Origin: an uncultured Pirellulaceae bacterium
GTDB lineage: Bacteria > Planctomycetota > Planctomycetia > Pirellulales > Pirellulaceae
NCBI GenBank assembly: GCA_947259675.1
Contig: CAMYNE010000134.1
Location: forward strand, 1-6,343
Direction of reading: 5' to 3'
DNA length: 6,343 nt
The notes beneath the pieces are model-generated. The model did not search any database, was not told where the DNA came from, and saw only the letters and a program-made list of their open reading frames with translations. Positions 1 to 5,504 of the stretch are shown here, one piece after another (within the stretch, counting starts at the first letter, position 1; each line of letters begins with the position of its first letter). Both the position numbers and the translations under genes were made by a program.

Positions 1-23
1 AAGCGCTGACTTCGTCAACCAAA

Positions 24-302
24 ATGACCAGGATGGCAATGAGTACGGTTCGTACGATCGACGATGCCGACGTCGAAAATGAAATCGTCGAGGACGAGCA
101 AGACATCGAAAATGAGTATGACGAGGACGAATCCGATGAAGAGCACGAATCCGATGAAGAGTATGAAGACGATGAGTACGATGTCAAGGCATCGGCCGAG
201 GAAGCCGACGAAGAATTAGGCGACGAAGAGTACGAAGAGGACGATGACGAAGAGTTCGTCGACGAAGACTACGATGAAAATGAGTACGAAGATGTCGAAT
301 AA
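24..302 (+). CDS. Highly acidic low-complexity protein, possibly 5'-truncated or frameshifted
   Basis: Function is not recognised. From the ATG at 24 the frame gives 92 residues. From about residue 12 onward well over half are Asp or Glu, interspersed with Tyr, Asn and Ser, and it ends in an acidic tail (NEYEDVE). No catalytic motif, signal peptide or membrane segment is visible, so it is probably a disordered protein or the acidic tail of a larger one. The start is uncertain: the frame is open to the window edge, there is no Shine-Dalgarno, and two more ATGs follow at 33 and 39. Reading one frame over (codons starting at 2) gives SADFVNQNDQDGNEYGSYD, whose NEY-type composition matches the downstream tail better than the residues encoded in frame. 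This suggests a one-base frameshift near 56-62. It converges on the flavoprotein gene, with 37 bases between the stops and no terminator seen there. Confidence 0.5.
   Translation: MTRMAMSTVRTIDDADVENEIVEDEQDIENEYDEDESDEEHESDEEYEDDEYDVKASAEEADEELGDEEYEEDDDEEFVDEDYDENEYEDVE
127..161 (+). repeat. Tandem 18-nt duplication inside the acidic gene
   Basis: The 17-base string ACGAATCCGATGAAGAG occurs at 127-143 and again at 145-161, a period of 18 bases. It encodes two adjacent copies of an (H/D)ESDEE unit. The period is a multiple of three, so the frame is kept. This is the kind of in-frame slippage expected in low-complexity acidic coding sequence. Confidence 0.75.
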
Positions 303-339
303 AATCGCTCGTTGCTCCACACCTCGAGCCCGCTCATTC

Positions 340-1632
340 CTACGCATTTAACCCGGCCAGCCAACCGGTGCTGAAGGCAGCTTGAAAATTGAAGCCGCCA
401 ATCGGACCATCTACGTCTAGTATTTCCCCAGCGAAAAACAGCCCTGGAACAAGTTTACTTTGCAAAGTCTTACTGCTGACTTCGTTCAGATCAATTCCAC
501 CTGCCGTGACCTCCGCTTTCTTAAACCCTAACGTTCCACTAATTGGTAATCGATTCTGTTTGATCTGGTGGATGAGTGTTTGCAATTGAGGTTTTGAAAG
601 CTCGGCCGATTTGAGATCTGGACTGATGTCCGCATTTCGTATCAATGCTCCGGCAAGTCGTTTTGGTAAAATTCGGGACAACGCTGTGGCAACCAGAAGT
701 TTGCCCTCGCTATCTGCCAGTTCACGAAACCGATTGGCCAAATCAGTTTTCGTGACTCCAGGAACAAAGTCGCACAACATTGATAGCCCGCCTACGGATG
801 GCCGACGAGTGATGACTCGGCTGGCGTTCAAAACTGCGGGGCCAGAAAAACCAAAATGGGTAAATAGAAAAGAACCGCGACGAGTGTCGAGAGCGGGGTT
901 CTTTTTTGTAATACCCTGCGCGGCAGTCATCGACTCAACGATACTCACTTCCGCGTCTTCGATCGTGATGCCTTTCAGATCGTTCGCCCAACTTTGATTG
1001 CAAGTGATGGGTGTCAACGCCGGGACCGGGCGGACAAGCGAATGACCAAATCGCTCTGCCCAGCTGTAACCATCTCCAGTCGTGCCGCAGCCCGGGTAAG
1101 ACTTGCCCCCCGTGGTGACGATGACGCTTTCACATTCCAAATTCGCCTGGTTTGTGTGAATAAGAAAGTGTGATTTGCTCGACCCAATTGGTTGTGAGGT
1201 TTTTTCGATCGCGTCGACCGGCTGTTCGTTCTCAATTTTTGCTCCGGCATGGGTACCGATTTTCACGAGCGCGTCCCTGACGTCGACTGCGCTATTACTG
1301 ACCGGAAATATTTTTCCAGTGGATTCGACTTTGGTTGTGACTCCTTCCGACTCGATCATGCGGATGATTTCATCAGGTGGCAACGCGGCCAAAGCAGAAT
1401 GAAGAAACTTGCCCTGTTGACCAAAAGCCGCAGCGATGTCGTTAGCGCCACAATCATGCGTGATGTTGCAGCGAGTACCGCCCGACATCAGGATTTTTAC
1501 ACCCAGCTTGCGATTTTTTTCCAGCAGCAGGACTCGGCGCCCTCTCCCCGATGCGCTGGCGGCTGCCATCAGCCCTGCCGCTCCTGCCCCGATAATGATG
1601 ACGTCCCAATAGTGCGAGCTGGATGTCATCAT
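340..1632 (-). CDS. FAD-dependent NAD(P)/FAD oxidoreductase, HI0933/YhiN (BaiN-like) family
   Basis: A complete 430-residue flavoprotein of the usual family length. The N-terminus has a Rossmann dinucleotide-binding strand with GAGAAG at residues 15-20 and the ribose-binding Glu at 38 (LLLEKN). The family signature MSGGTRCNITH follows at about 49-59. The C-terminal FAD-binding closure, FFAGEILDVDG then GGFNFQAAF, is at about 399-420. Both ends are therefore intact. Relatives are annotated as aminoacetone oxidase-family or BaiN-like flavoproteins; the substrate is unsettled for most members, so I give no specific reaction. No signal peptide or membrane segment is seen, which points to a cytoplasmic location. 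Two adjacent ATGs (1632 and 1629) can start it; neither has a Shine-Dalgarno. It is 223 bases downstream of the RHH gene on the same strand, with hairpins between, so co-transcription is doubtful. Confidence 0.93.
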   Translation of the reverse strand: MMTSSSHYWDVIIIGAGAAGLMAAASASGRGRRVLLLEKNRKLGVKILMSGGTRCNITHDCGANDIAAAFGQQGKFLHSALAALPPDEIIRMIESEGVTTKVESTGKIFPVSNSAVDVRDALVKIGTHAGAKIENEQPVDAIEKTSQPIGSSKSHFLIHTNQANLECESVIVTTGGKSYPGCGTTGDGYSWAERFGHSLVRPVPALTPITCNQSWANDLKGITIEDAEVSIVESMTAAQGITKKNPALDTRRGSFLFTHFGFSGPAVLNASRVITRRPSVGGLSMLCDFVPGVTKTDLANRFRELADSEGKLLVATALSRILPKRLAGALIRNADISPDLKSAELSKPQLQTLIHQIKQNRLPISGTLGFKKAEVTAGGIDLNEVSSKTLQSKLVPGLFFAGEILDVDGPIGGFNFQAAFSTGWLAGLNA

Positions 1633-1676
1633 GAGGAGGAAAACCTGGGACCATCATTCTTAGTCGTAATCTAAGG

Positions 1677-1700
1677 CCGCCTAAAGGCGGGACTACCAAC
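1677..1700. repeat. Short hairpin repeat CCGCC-TAAA-GGCGG with flank GGACTACCAAC
   Basis: CCGCC at 1677-1681 and GGCGG at 1686-1690 are perfect inverted arms around a TAAA loop, followed by GGACTACCAAC. Read on the minus strand this is GTTGGTAGTCC then CGCC-TTTA-GGCGG. From memory, palindromic sequence of this type is scattered between genes in planctomycete genomes, where short spurious frames translate it as VVPPLGG-like peptides. The arms are seen directly; the dispersed-repeat identity is recollection and was not checked by search. Confidence 0.6.
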
Positions 1701-1745
1701 TGCGCGCTCCAACTAGCCCCAGATGACAATATTTGCAGCGCTGAA

Positions 1746-1783
1746 TCGCGCTGAGGCGTCCCTCCTGAACAGCCTCAGCGCGA
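1746..1783. repeat. Perfect 12-bp inverted repeat with 14-nt loop
   Basis: TCGCGCTGAGGC at 1746-1757 is exactly the reverse complement of GCCTCAGCGCGA at 1772-1783, with 14 bases between. The GC-rich stem would be very stable in RNA on either strand. It lies in the gap after the RHH gene (stop at 1856) and before the flavoprotein start at 1632. No T-run follows on either strand, so it is not a textbook intrinsic terminator. It could act as a transcription barrier, an RNA-stability element or part of a dispersed repeat. Confidence 0.75.
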
Positions 1784-1808
1784 ATCCATCTTCAACGCTA
1801 CGTCTATG

Positions 1809-1831
1809 TTGCGACCGGGATGCGGTCGCAA
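1809..1831 (-). terminator. Candidate terminator-like hairpin after the RHH gene
   Basis: TTGCGACCG at 1809-1817 pairs perfectly with CGGTCGCAA at 1823-1831 around a 5-base loop. It begins about 25 bases past the TAG stop of the minus-strand RHH gene at 1856-1858, a good position for a 3' end signal. On the minus strand the sequence after the stem is CATAG and not a U-tract, so intrinsic termination is uncertain. The stem is certain; the role is inferred. Confidence 0.5.
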
Positions 1832-1855
1832 TTTCCGGCCTATCCAGCTCCTCTT

Positions 1856-2464
1856 CTATTGTCCAAAACGGTTTTGATTTGGAGCGGGTCCGGATTGGTT
1901 GTAGGTCGAACGAAAATTGGGGGTCGTCGACGGACTGGGGACCGGTGGTGAAGGCACCGAGGGTGCTGGCACCGGTGGCATTGAGTTAGTGGGCCTGGGC
2001 ACTGGTGGCAGTGATGACCTGACCGGGGCCAGTGCTGTCGGACTGGCTTGAGCACTTATTTGAGCTGCCCTTTCATTTTCAATTAGAACTTGCAGCAGCT
2101 TGGAAATGCACAACTTATTCATACTCGTGTTATGATCGGTTGCTTCCTGTTTCAAAGCCTCATGTAGACTCTCAGGAAGGCGGACCGTGATGACGCGAGT
2201 GGGCTCATTACTGCCATTACCAGGAATCTTGCGATTGCGAAGATTGGCGACCATCTGTTGAATCTCGTGGTACTCCGAGCATTGCTCGAATGAGACATAT
2301 TCAGATTGAGTTGGAAAGACACTTCGGGCGGCTCCATTAACGCCAAGTGTCTCACGGAAGAACGTGACCCAATCTGGCTTCGAGAGATAAAGCTCTTTGG
2401 CAACTTGGAGAACTTTTTGACAACGTCCGGCAAATCCTTCTTGTTGGACCATTGTTTCGTTCAC
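1856..2464 (-). CDS. Ribbon-helix-helix DNA-binding protein, HicB-antitoxin-annotated planctomycete family, proline-rich tail
   Basis: From the GTG at 2464 this gives 202 residues. Residues 10-80 form an N-terminal helical domain (GFAGRCQKV, PDWVTFFRE, SEYHEIQQM) that I recall from planctomycete proteins labelled HicB-family antitoxin. Residues 89-130 are a ribbon-helix-helix: strand TRVITVRLP, helix SLHEALKQEATDH, then helix SMNKLCISKLLQVL. The last 60 residues are a low-complexity Pro/Ser/Val tail ending in an Asn/Gln-rich stretch. It is probably a dimeric DNA-binding regulator. No HicA-like toxin frame sits beside it, so a toxin-antitoxin role is doubtful. Start choice: AGGAG lies 6 bases before this GTG. 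The frame stays open upstream to an ATG at 2599, but that 45-residue extension has no Shine-Dalgarno and no family-like sequence. An ATG at 2452 is the other alternative. Confidence 0.85.
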   Translation of the reverse strand: MNETMVQQEGFAGRCQKVLQVAKELYLSKPDWVTFFRETLGVNGAARSVFPTQSEYVSFEQCSEYHEIQQMVANLRNRKIPGNGSNEPTRVITVRLPESLHEALKQEATDHNTSMNKLCISKLLQVLIENERAAQISAQASPTALAPVRSSLPPVPRPTNSMPPVPAPSVPSPPVPSPSTTPNFRSTYNQSGPAPNQNRFGQ

Positions 2465-2470
2465 GGGGGA

Positions 2471-2475
2471 CTCCT
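2471..2475 (-). promoter_or_regulatory. Shine-Dalgarno that sets the RHH gene start at GTG 2464
   Basis: On the minus strand AAAGGAG is followed by six bases (TCCCCC) and then GTG. This spacing is near ideal. The in-frame ATG at 2452 would be 18 bases away, and the far upstream ATG at 2599 has no such motif. The site therefore favours a GTG start and a 202-residue product. Confidence 0.75.
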
Positions 2476-2535
2476 TTCGCTTGTGCGAGATTTTGGTTGA
2501 AGACGATAAAGTCAGCTCGCCGACAATGTCTTTGA

Positions 2536-2545
2536 GTGACGTCAC
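2536..2545. promoter_or_regulatory. Perfect 10-bp palindrome GTGACGTCAC, candidate operator
   Basis: GTGACGTCAC is its own reverse complement. It lies 72-81 bases upstream of the GTG start of the RHH gene, where a promoter or operator would be expected. No convincing -10/-35 pair was found around it, so the regulatory role is inferred from position and symmetry only. Confidence 0.35.
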
Positions 2546-2594
2546 GCGACAAGTATTCAGAGCGATCAATAGCGTCGACATAATGTCATTAAAT

Positions 2595-2619
2595 TGCATG
2601 CACTTACGTCGATTCGACG
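2595..2619. promoter_or_regulatory. Two adjacent palindromes, TGCATGCA and CGTCGA-T-TCGACG
   Basis: TGCATGCA at 2595-2602 is a perfect 8-bp palindrome. CGTCGA at 2607-2612 and TCGACG at 2614-2619 form a 6-bp-arm palindrome around one central T. Both lie in the non-coding stretch upstream of the RHH gene. They may be operator sites, though each alone is short enough to arise by chance. Confidence 0.35.
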
Positions 2620-2643
2620 ATTCTGCAAATAGCGCGCGCAGCT

Positions 2644-2688
2644 GTGCCTAATTTGCGTGCACGGAAAATGTGCACATTTTTTGTGCAA
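2644..2688. repeat. Four GTGCM direct repeats at 13-bp period with embedded 16-bp palindrome
   Basis: GTGCC begins at 2644, GTGCAC at 2657, GTGCAC at 2670 and GTGCAA at 2683, so each copy is exactly 13 bases after the one before. The spacers are mostly AT-rich. The third copy is the centre of the perfect palindrome AAAATGTGCACATTTT (2665-2680), and the second sits in CGTGCACG (2656-2663). This resembles iterated operator sites or iterons. Ribbon-helix-helix regulators commonly bind short repeats of this kind, and the RHH gene starts about 180 bases downstream on the minus strand. Binding is inference; the repeat spacing is seen directly. Confidence 0.6.
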
Positions 2689-2754
2689 TCCGGCATGTCT
2701 CATTTGCCAAGTGTCTGCTTAATCCCGATCAGAAAAATCGCCAAATAACCAAGC

Positions 2755-2783
2755 AAAAAGCCCACGCCTTTAGTGACGTGGGC
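2755..2783 (-). terminator. Intrinsic terminator of the TIM-barrel gene
   Basis: On the minus strand GCCCACGTC pairs with GGCGTGGGC (9 bp with one G-T wobble) around the loop ACTAAA, immediately followed by TTTTTG. This is a textbook rho-independent terminator. It starts about 55 bases after the TAA stop of the TIM-barrel gene at 2839-2841, and it should separate that transcript from the RHH gene downstream. Confidence 0.85.
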
Positions 2784-2838
2784 GAACGAATATGATGGTG
2801 GCAAGCAGGGCAAGATCTACCCAAAGTCGAGTCGGGTG

Positions 2839-3801
2839 TTAGCCGGTAGTGAATTCAGCAAACACCTTATCGAGAAGCTTCTTGGTTGCTTTCACTCCGG
2901 CATACTCATCCAAACTGTTACCCTCATACTCGACTCCGACATACCCCCGGTAACCAGCATCGAAGACGATTTTCATCATTTTCGCAAAGTCGGTGTTTTT
3001 CTCGTTACCGTTTTCGTCAAAGTCATGACTCTTGGCACTGACGGCTTTTGCGAATGGCATTAATTCCCGCACTCCCGTGTAACGGTCATACCATTCATCT
3101 TTGCCGTCTTTGCCCTTGCCGATTCTGAAGTTTCCAAAATCCGGCAGCGTGCCACAATTATCCATTGCCACGGCTTTGATAACCTGGGAAAGCCACTTAC
3201 CATTCGAGGAAAGGCCACCGTGGTTTTCGACGATCACGTTCAACCCGTACTTGGCTCCGAATTCGCTTAGGCTGGCCAATCCATCGGCAGCGTGTTTGGC
3301 CTGGTCCTCCCAACTGCCACTCGAGGCCGCGTTGACTCGGACGGAGTGGCAACCGAGGTACTTTGCGGCGACCACCCATTTATGGTGGTTTTCAACTGCT
3401 TTCATTCTTTGGGCAGCGTCCGGATTTCCCAGCTGACCTTCCCCGTCGACCATGATCAGAAGTGATTTTACGCCGACGTCATCGCAACGCATTTTCAAAT
3501 CCATCAAGTAACTTAAATCGTTGGCCTTGTCCTTGAAAAATTGGTTCACGTATTCGACGGCATCGATTTCAAATTCTTCTTTGGCGACTTTTGGGAAATC
3601 CAGATTTGTGATTTTCTTGTCAAAAAGCGCTCGATGAAGCGACCATTCAGCAATTGAAACTTTGAATGGCGGATTCGAGTGATTTTCTTTCATTTTTTCC
3701 AATGGTGACGCAGCGGTTAAATTTGCGGCTGGCAACACCAATCCGGTTGCGGCAACGCCAGAGGTGGCCATAAAGTGTCGTCGATTAAATCCAGGCTTCA
3801 T
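2839..3801 (-). CDS. Tat-exported sugar phosphate isomerase/epimerase-like TIM-barrel protein
   Basis: A complete 320-residue protein. Residues 6-11 (NRRHFM) are a twin-arginine motif. A small-residue hydrophobic stretch to about residue 31 (ending LTAA) completes a Tat signal, so a folded, probably metal-bound enzyme is expected outside the cytoplasm. The mature part is a xylose-isomerase-like TIM barrel (AP_endonuc_2 family, COG1082): KVSIAEWSLH near 47-56, VENHGG at 191-196, LPDFGNF at 219-225, KSHDF at 257-261 and YVGVEYEG at 287-294. By eye E192, D221, H259 and E291 are candidate metal or catalytic residues. The substrate is unknown; relatives carry labels such as hydroxypyruvate isomerase or sugar epimerase. 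AGGAG five bases before the ATG supports the start. An intrinsic terminator follows, so it looks monocistronic. Confidence 0.9.
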   Translation of the reverse strand: MKPGFNRRHFMATSGVAATGLVLPAANLTAASPLEKMKENHSNPPFKVSIAEWSLHRALFDKKITNLDFPKVAKEEFEIDAVEYVNQFFKDKANDLSYLMDLKMRCDDVGVKSLLIMVDGEGQLGNPDAAQRMKAVENHHKWVVAAKYLGCHSVRVNAASSGSWEDQAKHAADGLASLSEFGAKYGLNVIVENHGGLSSNGKWLSQVIKAVAMDNCGTLPDFGNFRIGKGKDGKDEWYDRYTGVRELMPFAKAVSAKSHDFDENGNEKNTDFAKMMKIVFDAGYRGYVGVEYEGNSLDEYAGVKATKKLLDKVFAEFTTG

Positions 3802-3806
3802 GTCTG

Positions 3807-3811
3807 CTCCT
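3807..3811 (-). promoter_or_regulatory. Shine-Dalgarno of the TIM-barrel gene
   Basis: The minus strand reads ACAGGAGCAGAC then ATG, so AGGAG sits five bases before the start codon at 3801. This fixes the start just ahead of the twin-arginine signal. Confidence 0.75.
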
Positions 3812-4026
3812 GTTGGTTGTTGGAAAGCGACAGTATAGATGCTTCTTGGCGGTCGATCAAACTCTCACTAAAAACGGTATTTCGTTTAACGACCAGCCGC
3901 AGGCGGCGTCTAAAATCAAGAACGAAGCCAGCGCTGTGGTTGCCGTCGCGCCAGGTTTTCGTCGCCCAAAAAGAAGCTCGGTCGCGAAGGGTTGGCGGCT
4001 GGTGTAGAATCGAACCGTCTTTCATC

Positions 4027-4050
4027 TTAGCCATCGTTTTAGACGGCTAA
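4027..4050. promoter_or_regulatory. 9-bp hairpin upstream of aroA
   Basis: TTAGCCATC at 4027-4035 pairs with GACGGCTAA at 4042-4050 around GTTTTA. On the plus strand there is one A-C mismatch; on the minus strand the same position is a G-T wobble, so the RNA stem is complete only on the minus strand. No T-run follows on either strand, which argues against a terminator. It lies about 150 bases before the aroA ATG and could be an operator or leader structure; the role is unknown. Confidence 0.4.
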
Positions 4051-4079
4051 CGATCAAACACAACGACGGGTGAACAAAT

Positions 4080-4214
4080 ATGGAAATCATTCACGAGCAA
4101 AATTTCGAAGACGGTGTCTTCCTGGGTTCGCCAGCCATTTCAAATCGTGCAATGTTTATTCGTAGCGACAATTACCTGTGGAAGATTGCGAACACTGATG
4201 CGACCCAGTCTTGA
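4080..4214 (+). pseudogene. Relic of the C-terminal end of a PQQ-like beta-propeller protein, overlapping the aroA start
   Basis: ATG at 4080 to TGA at 4212 encodes 44 residues. Residues 15-37 (LGSPAISNRAMF then IRSDNYLWKIA) closely resemble the last blade of PQQ-like/BamB-type propeller proteins, which often end in SPAIS-type and R-T/S-D-x-x-L-Y-x-I sequence. A full protein would need several hundred more residues, but an in-frame TGA lies at 4071-4073, just seven bases before the ATG. The eight codons before that stop (LTIKHNDG) could be a decayed continuation. It overlaps the aroA start by 17 bases in a different frame. GGGTGA six bases before the ATG could serve as a ribosome site, so a translated short leader coupled to aroA is an alternative. 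The family call rests on recall of a short motif. Confidence 0.5.
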
Positions 4215-5490
4215 GGTAAAACCGTTTGTCGGCACACTTGACGCGTCAATCCGACCGCCCGGTTCGAAGAGTATTACGAACCGGGCGCTTCTTTGCGCAG
4301 CTCTTGCCGCGGGTCAATCGAAGCTCAACGGCGTATTGGATAGTGATGACTGCCGTGTGATGATTGACTCACTCAAAAAGGCTGGCATTGCTTTCAATCA
4401 AACTGAAATCAGTGGTGAGATTTTGGTGGACGGCTGCGGCGGGCAACTGCATTCGAATACCGCCGGCGTTACCGAGATGTTCGTTGGTAACAGCGGAACC
4501 ACGATGCGATTTTTGACTGCAGTCTGTGCGATGGGTGGAGGCAACTTTCGATTATCAGGAGTCGAAAGAATGCACCAGCGACCGATTCGTGATCTCGTTA
4601 ACGCTTTGAAACAAATTGGCACCGCAATTGAAACCGAGAATCATGATGACTGTCCGCCGGTGCAGATCAAAGGCGGTCGCAGTGGTGGCGGTGTCCTGAC
4701 TGTTCGTGGCGATATTTCAAGTCAGTACTTGAGCGGACTTATGATGGCGGCACCCTTGGCCAGCGGAAAAATCGAAATTCAAGTTGAGGGAAACTTGATT
4801 TCGCGGCCTTATGTAAGCATGACCCAAGCGGTGATGAAGTCTTTTGGCGTGGATTGTTCGGCTAATGTAACATTCGACAAATTTGTTGTGGAAGCGGGAC
4901 AGACCTACAAGGCCTGCGAATATTCGATTGAACCTGACGCTTCCGCTGCCAGTTACTTCTGGGGTGCGGCCGCAATTTGCGGGGGTACGGTTAAAGTATT
5001 TGGGCTGAACCAGAATTCTTTGCAAGGGGATATCGGTTTTGCGAAATGCCTCGCTGACATGGGATGCAAGTTGAAAATTGAAGACGACGGGATTTCGATC
5101 ACCGGACCGGCCACAACGTCGCTCGAAATTGATATGTCCGACATCAGTGATACGGTACAGACTTTGGCGGCGGTCGCGCTGTTTGTTCCGGGCTCAACAT
5201 CAGTTCGTGGTGTGGCTCACAACCGAGTTAAGGAAACTGATCGAATCGGCAACCTGGCGATCGAGCTTAGAAAGCTCGGTGCGACCGTCGACGAGCTGGA
5301 AGATGGGCTGGTCATTCACCCGGGTCTAACTCGGGGCGCAGAAATCGAGACTTATGATGATCATCGGATGGCAATGAGTTTGTCGTTGGTGGGGCTCAAG
5401 CAACCCGGGATCATCATTTTCGACCCTGACTGTTGTTCGAAGACTTATCCAGATTTTTTTTCAGATCTCGAATCCATCAGACCGAAGTAG
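4198..5490 (+). CDS. aroA: 3-phosphoshikimate 1-carboxyvinyltransferase (EPSP synthase)
   Basis: Transfers the enolpyruvyl group of PEP to shikimate 3-phosphate, the sixth step of the shikimate pathway to chorismate, in the cytoplasm. The ATG at 4198 gives 430 residues, the normal family length. Signatures in order: PGSKSITNR at 21-29 (substrate-binding Lys24), GNSGTTMRFL at 97-106, ERMHQRPIRDL near 121-132, SSQYLSGL near 174-181, SDTVQTLAA (probable catalytic Asp), RVKETDRI, YDDHRMAMS and CCSKTYPDFF at the C-terminus. All expected active-site motifs are present, so it should be functional. The frame also opens from a GTG at 4114, but those 28 extra residues are not family-like and overlap the propeller relic in another frame. 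GGAAGA about 12 bases before ATG 4198 is a weak ribosome site. No terminator is evident directly after the TAG. Confidence 0.96.
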   Translation: MRPSLEVKPFVGTLDASIRPPGSKSITNRALLCAALAAGQSKLNGVLDSDDCRVMIDSLKKAGIAFNQTEISGEILVDGCGGQLHSNTAGVTEMFVGNSGTTMRFLTAVCAMGGGNFRLSGVERMHQRPIRDLVNALKQIGTAIETENHDDCPPVQIKGGRSGGGVLTVRGDISSQYLSGLMMAAPLASGKIEIQVEGNLISRPYVSMTQAVMKSFGVDCSANVTFDKFVVEAGQTYKACEYSIEPDASAASYFWGAAAICGGTVKVFGLNQNSLQGDIGFAKCLADMGCKLKIEDDGISITGPATTSLEIDMSDISDTVQTLAAVALFVPGSTSVRGVAHNRVKETDRIGNLAIELRKLGATVDELEDGLVIHPGLTRGAEIETYDDHRMAMSLSLVGLKQPGIIIFDPDCCSKTYPDFFSDLESIRPK

Positions 5491-5504
5491 GAGGGTTGGA
5501 AGTC

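Larger units (their letters stand above)
3802..4079. other. Divergent intergenic region between the TIM-barrel gene and the aroA side
   Basis: About 278 bases with no gene I can support. It must hold the promoter of the minus-strand TIM-barrel gene and probably one for aroA on the plus strand, but I could not pick out a convincing -35/-10 pair for either. The only clear structure is the hairpin at 4027-4050. A 78-codon minus-strand frame (ATG at 4034, stop overlapping the TIM-barrel start) is Arg-rich with no motif and was not called. Confidence 0.5.

Noticed and set aside
611..997. A 128-codon plus-strand frame within the flavoprotein gene.
   Set aside because: It is an antisense shadow, with Ser/Arg-rich sequence of the type produced by reading a real gene backwards and no recognisable domain.
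1249..1674. A 141-codon plus-strand frame opposite the start of the flavoprotein gene.
   Set aside because: It is a shadow of the flavoprotein coding strand. Its composition is irregular, it has no motif, and the opposite frame has complete family signatures.
1856..2464. A HicAB-type toxin-antitoxin module.
   Set aside because: Only the RHH protein is present. No adjacent frame resembles a HicA or other small toxin, and the next genes on both sides are unrelated enzymes.
2465..2599. Extension of the RHH protein by 45 residues from an ATG at 2599.
   Set aside because: There is no ribosome site and the sequence is unlike the family. The segment carries palindromes expected of a control region, and a GTG with an ideal Shine-Dalgarno lies at 2464.
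4007..4016. GGTTCGATTC on the minus strand, matching the consensus T-loop of a tRNA.
   Set aside because: The flanking bases do not form a T stem. No acceptor, D or anticodon arm can be placed, and the distance to a following CCA is too short. No tRNA or clear tRNA remnant can be supported.
3798..4034. A 78-codon minus-strand frame whose TGA overlaps the TIM-barrel ATG as ATGA, suggesting translational coupling.
   Set aside because: The product is Arg-rich with no recognisable motif or signal, there is no Shine-Dalgarno before its ATG, and the TIM-barrel gene has its own good Shine-Dalgarno. The overlap is probably chance.
4294..4515. Possible glyphosate-insensitive EPSP synthase, because the GNSGTTMRFL motif has Phe where the E. 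coli enzyme has Pro.
   Set aside because: The Gly in this motif is retained, and Phe at the next variable site is, as I recall, common in bacterial AroA proteins. Resistance cannot be inferred from this alone.
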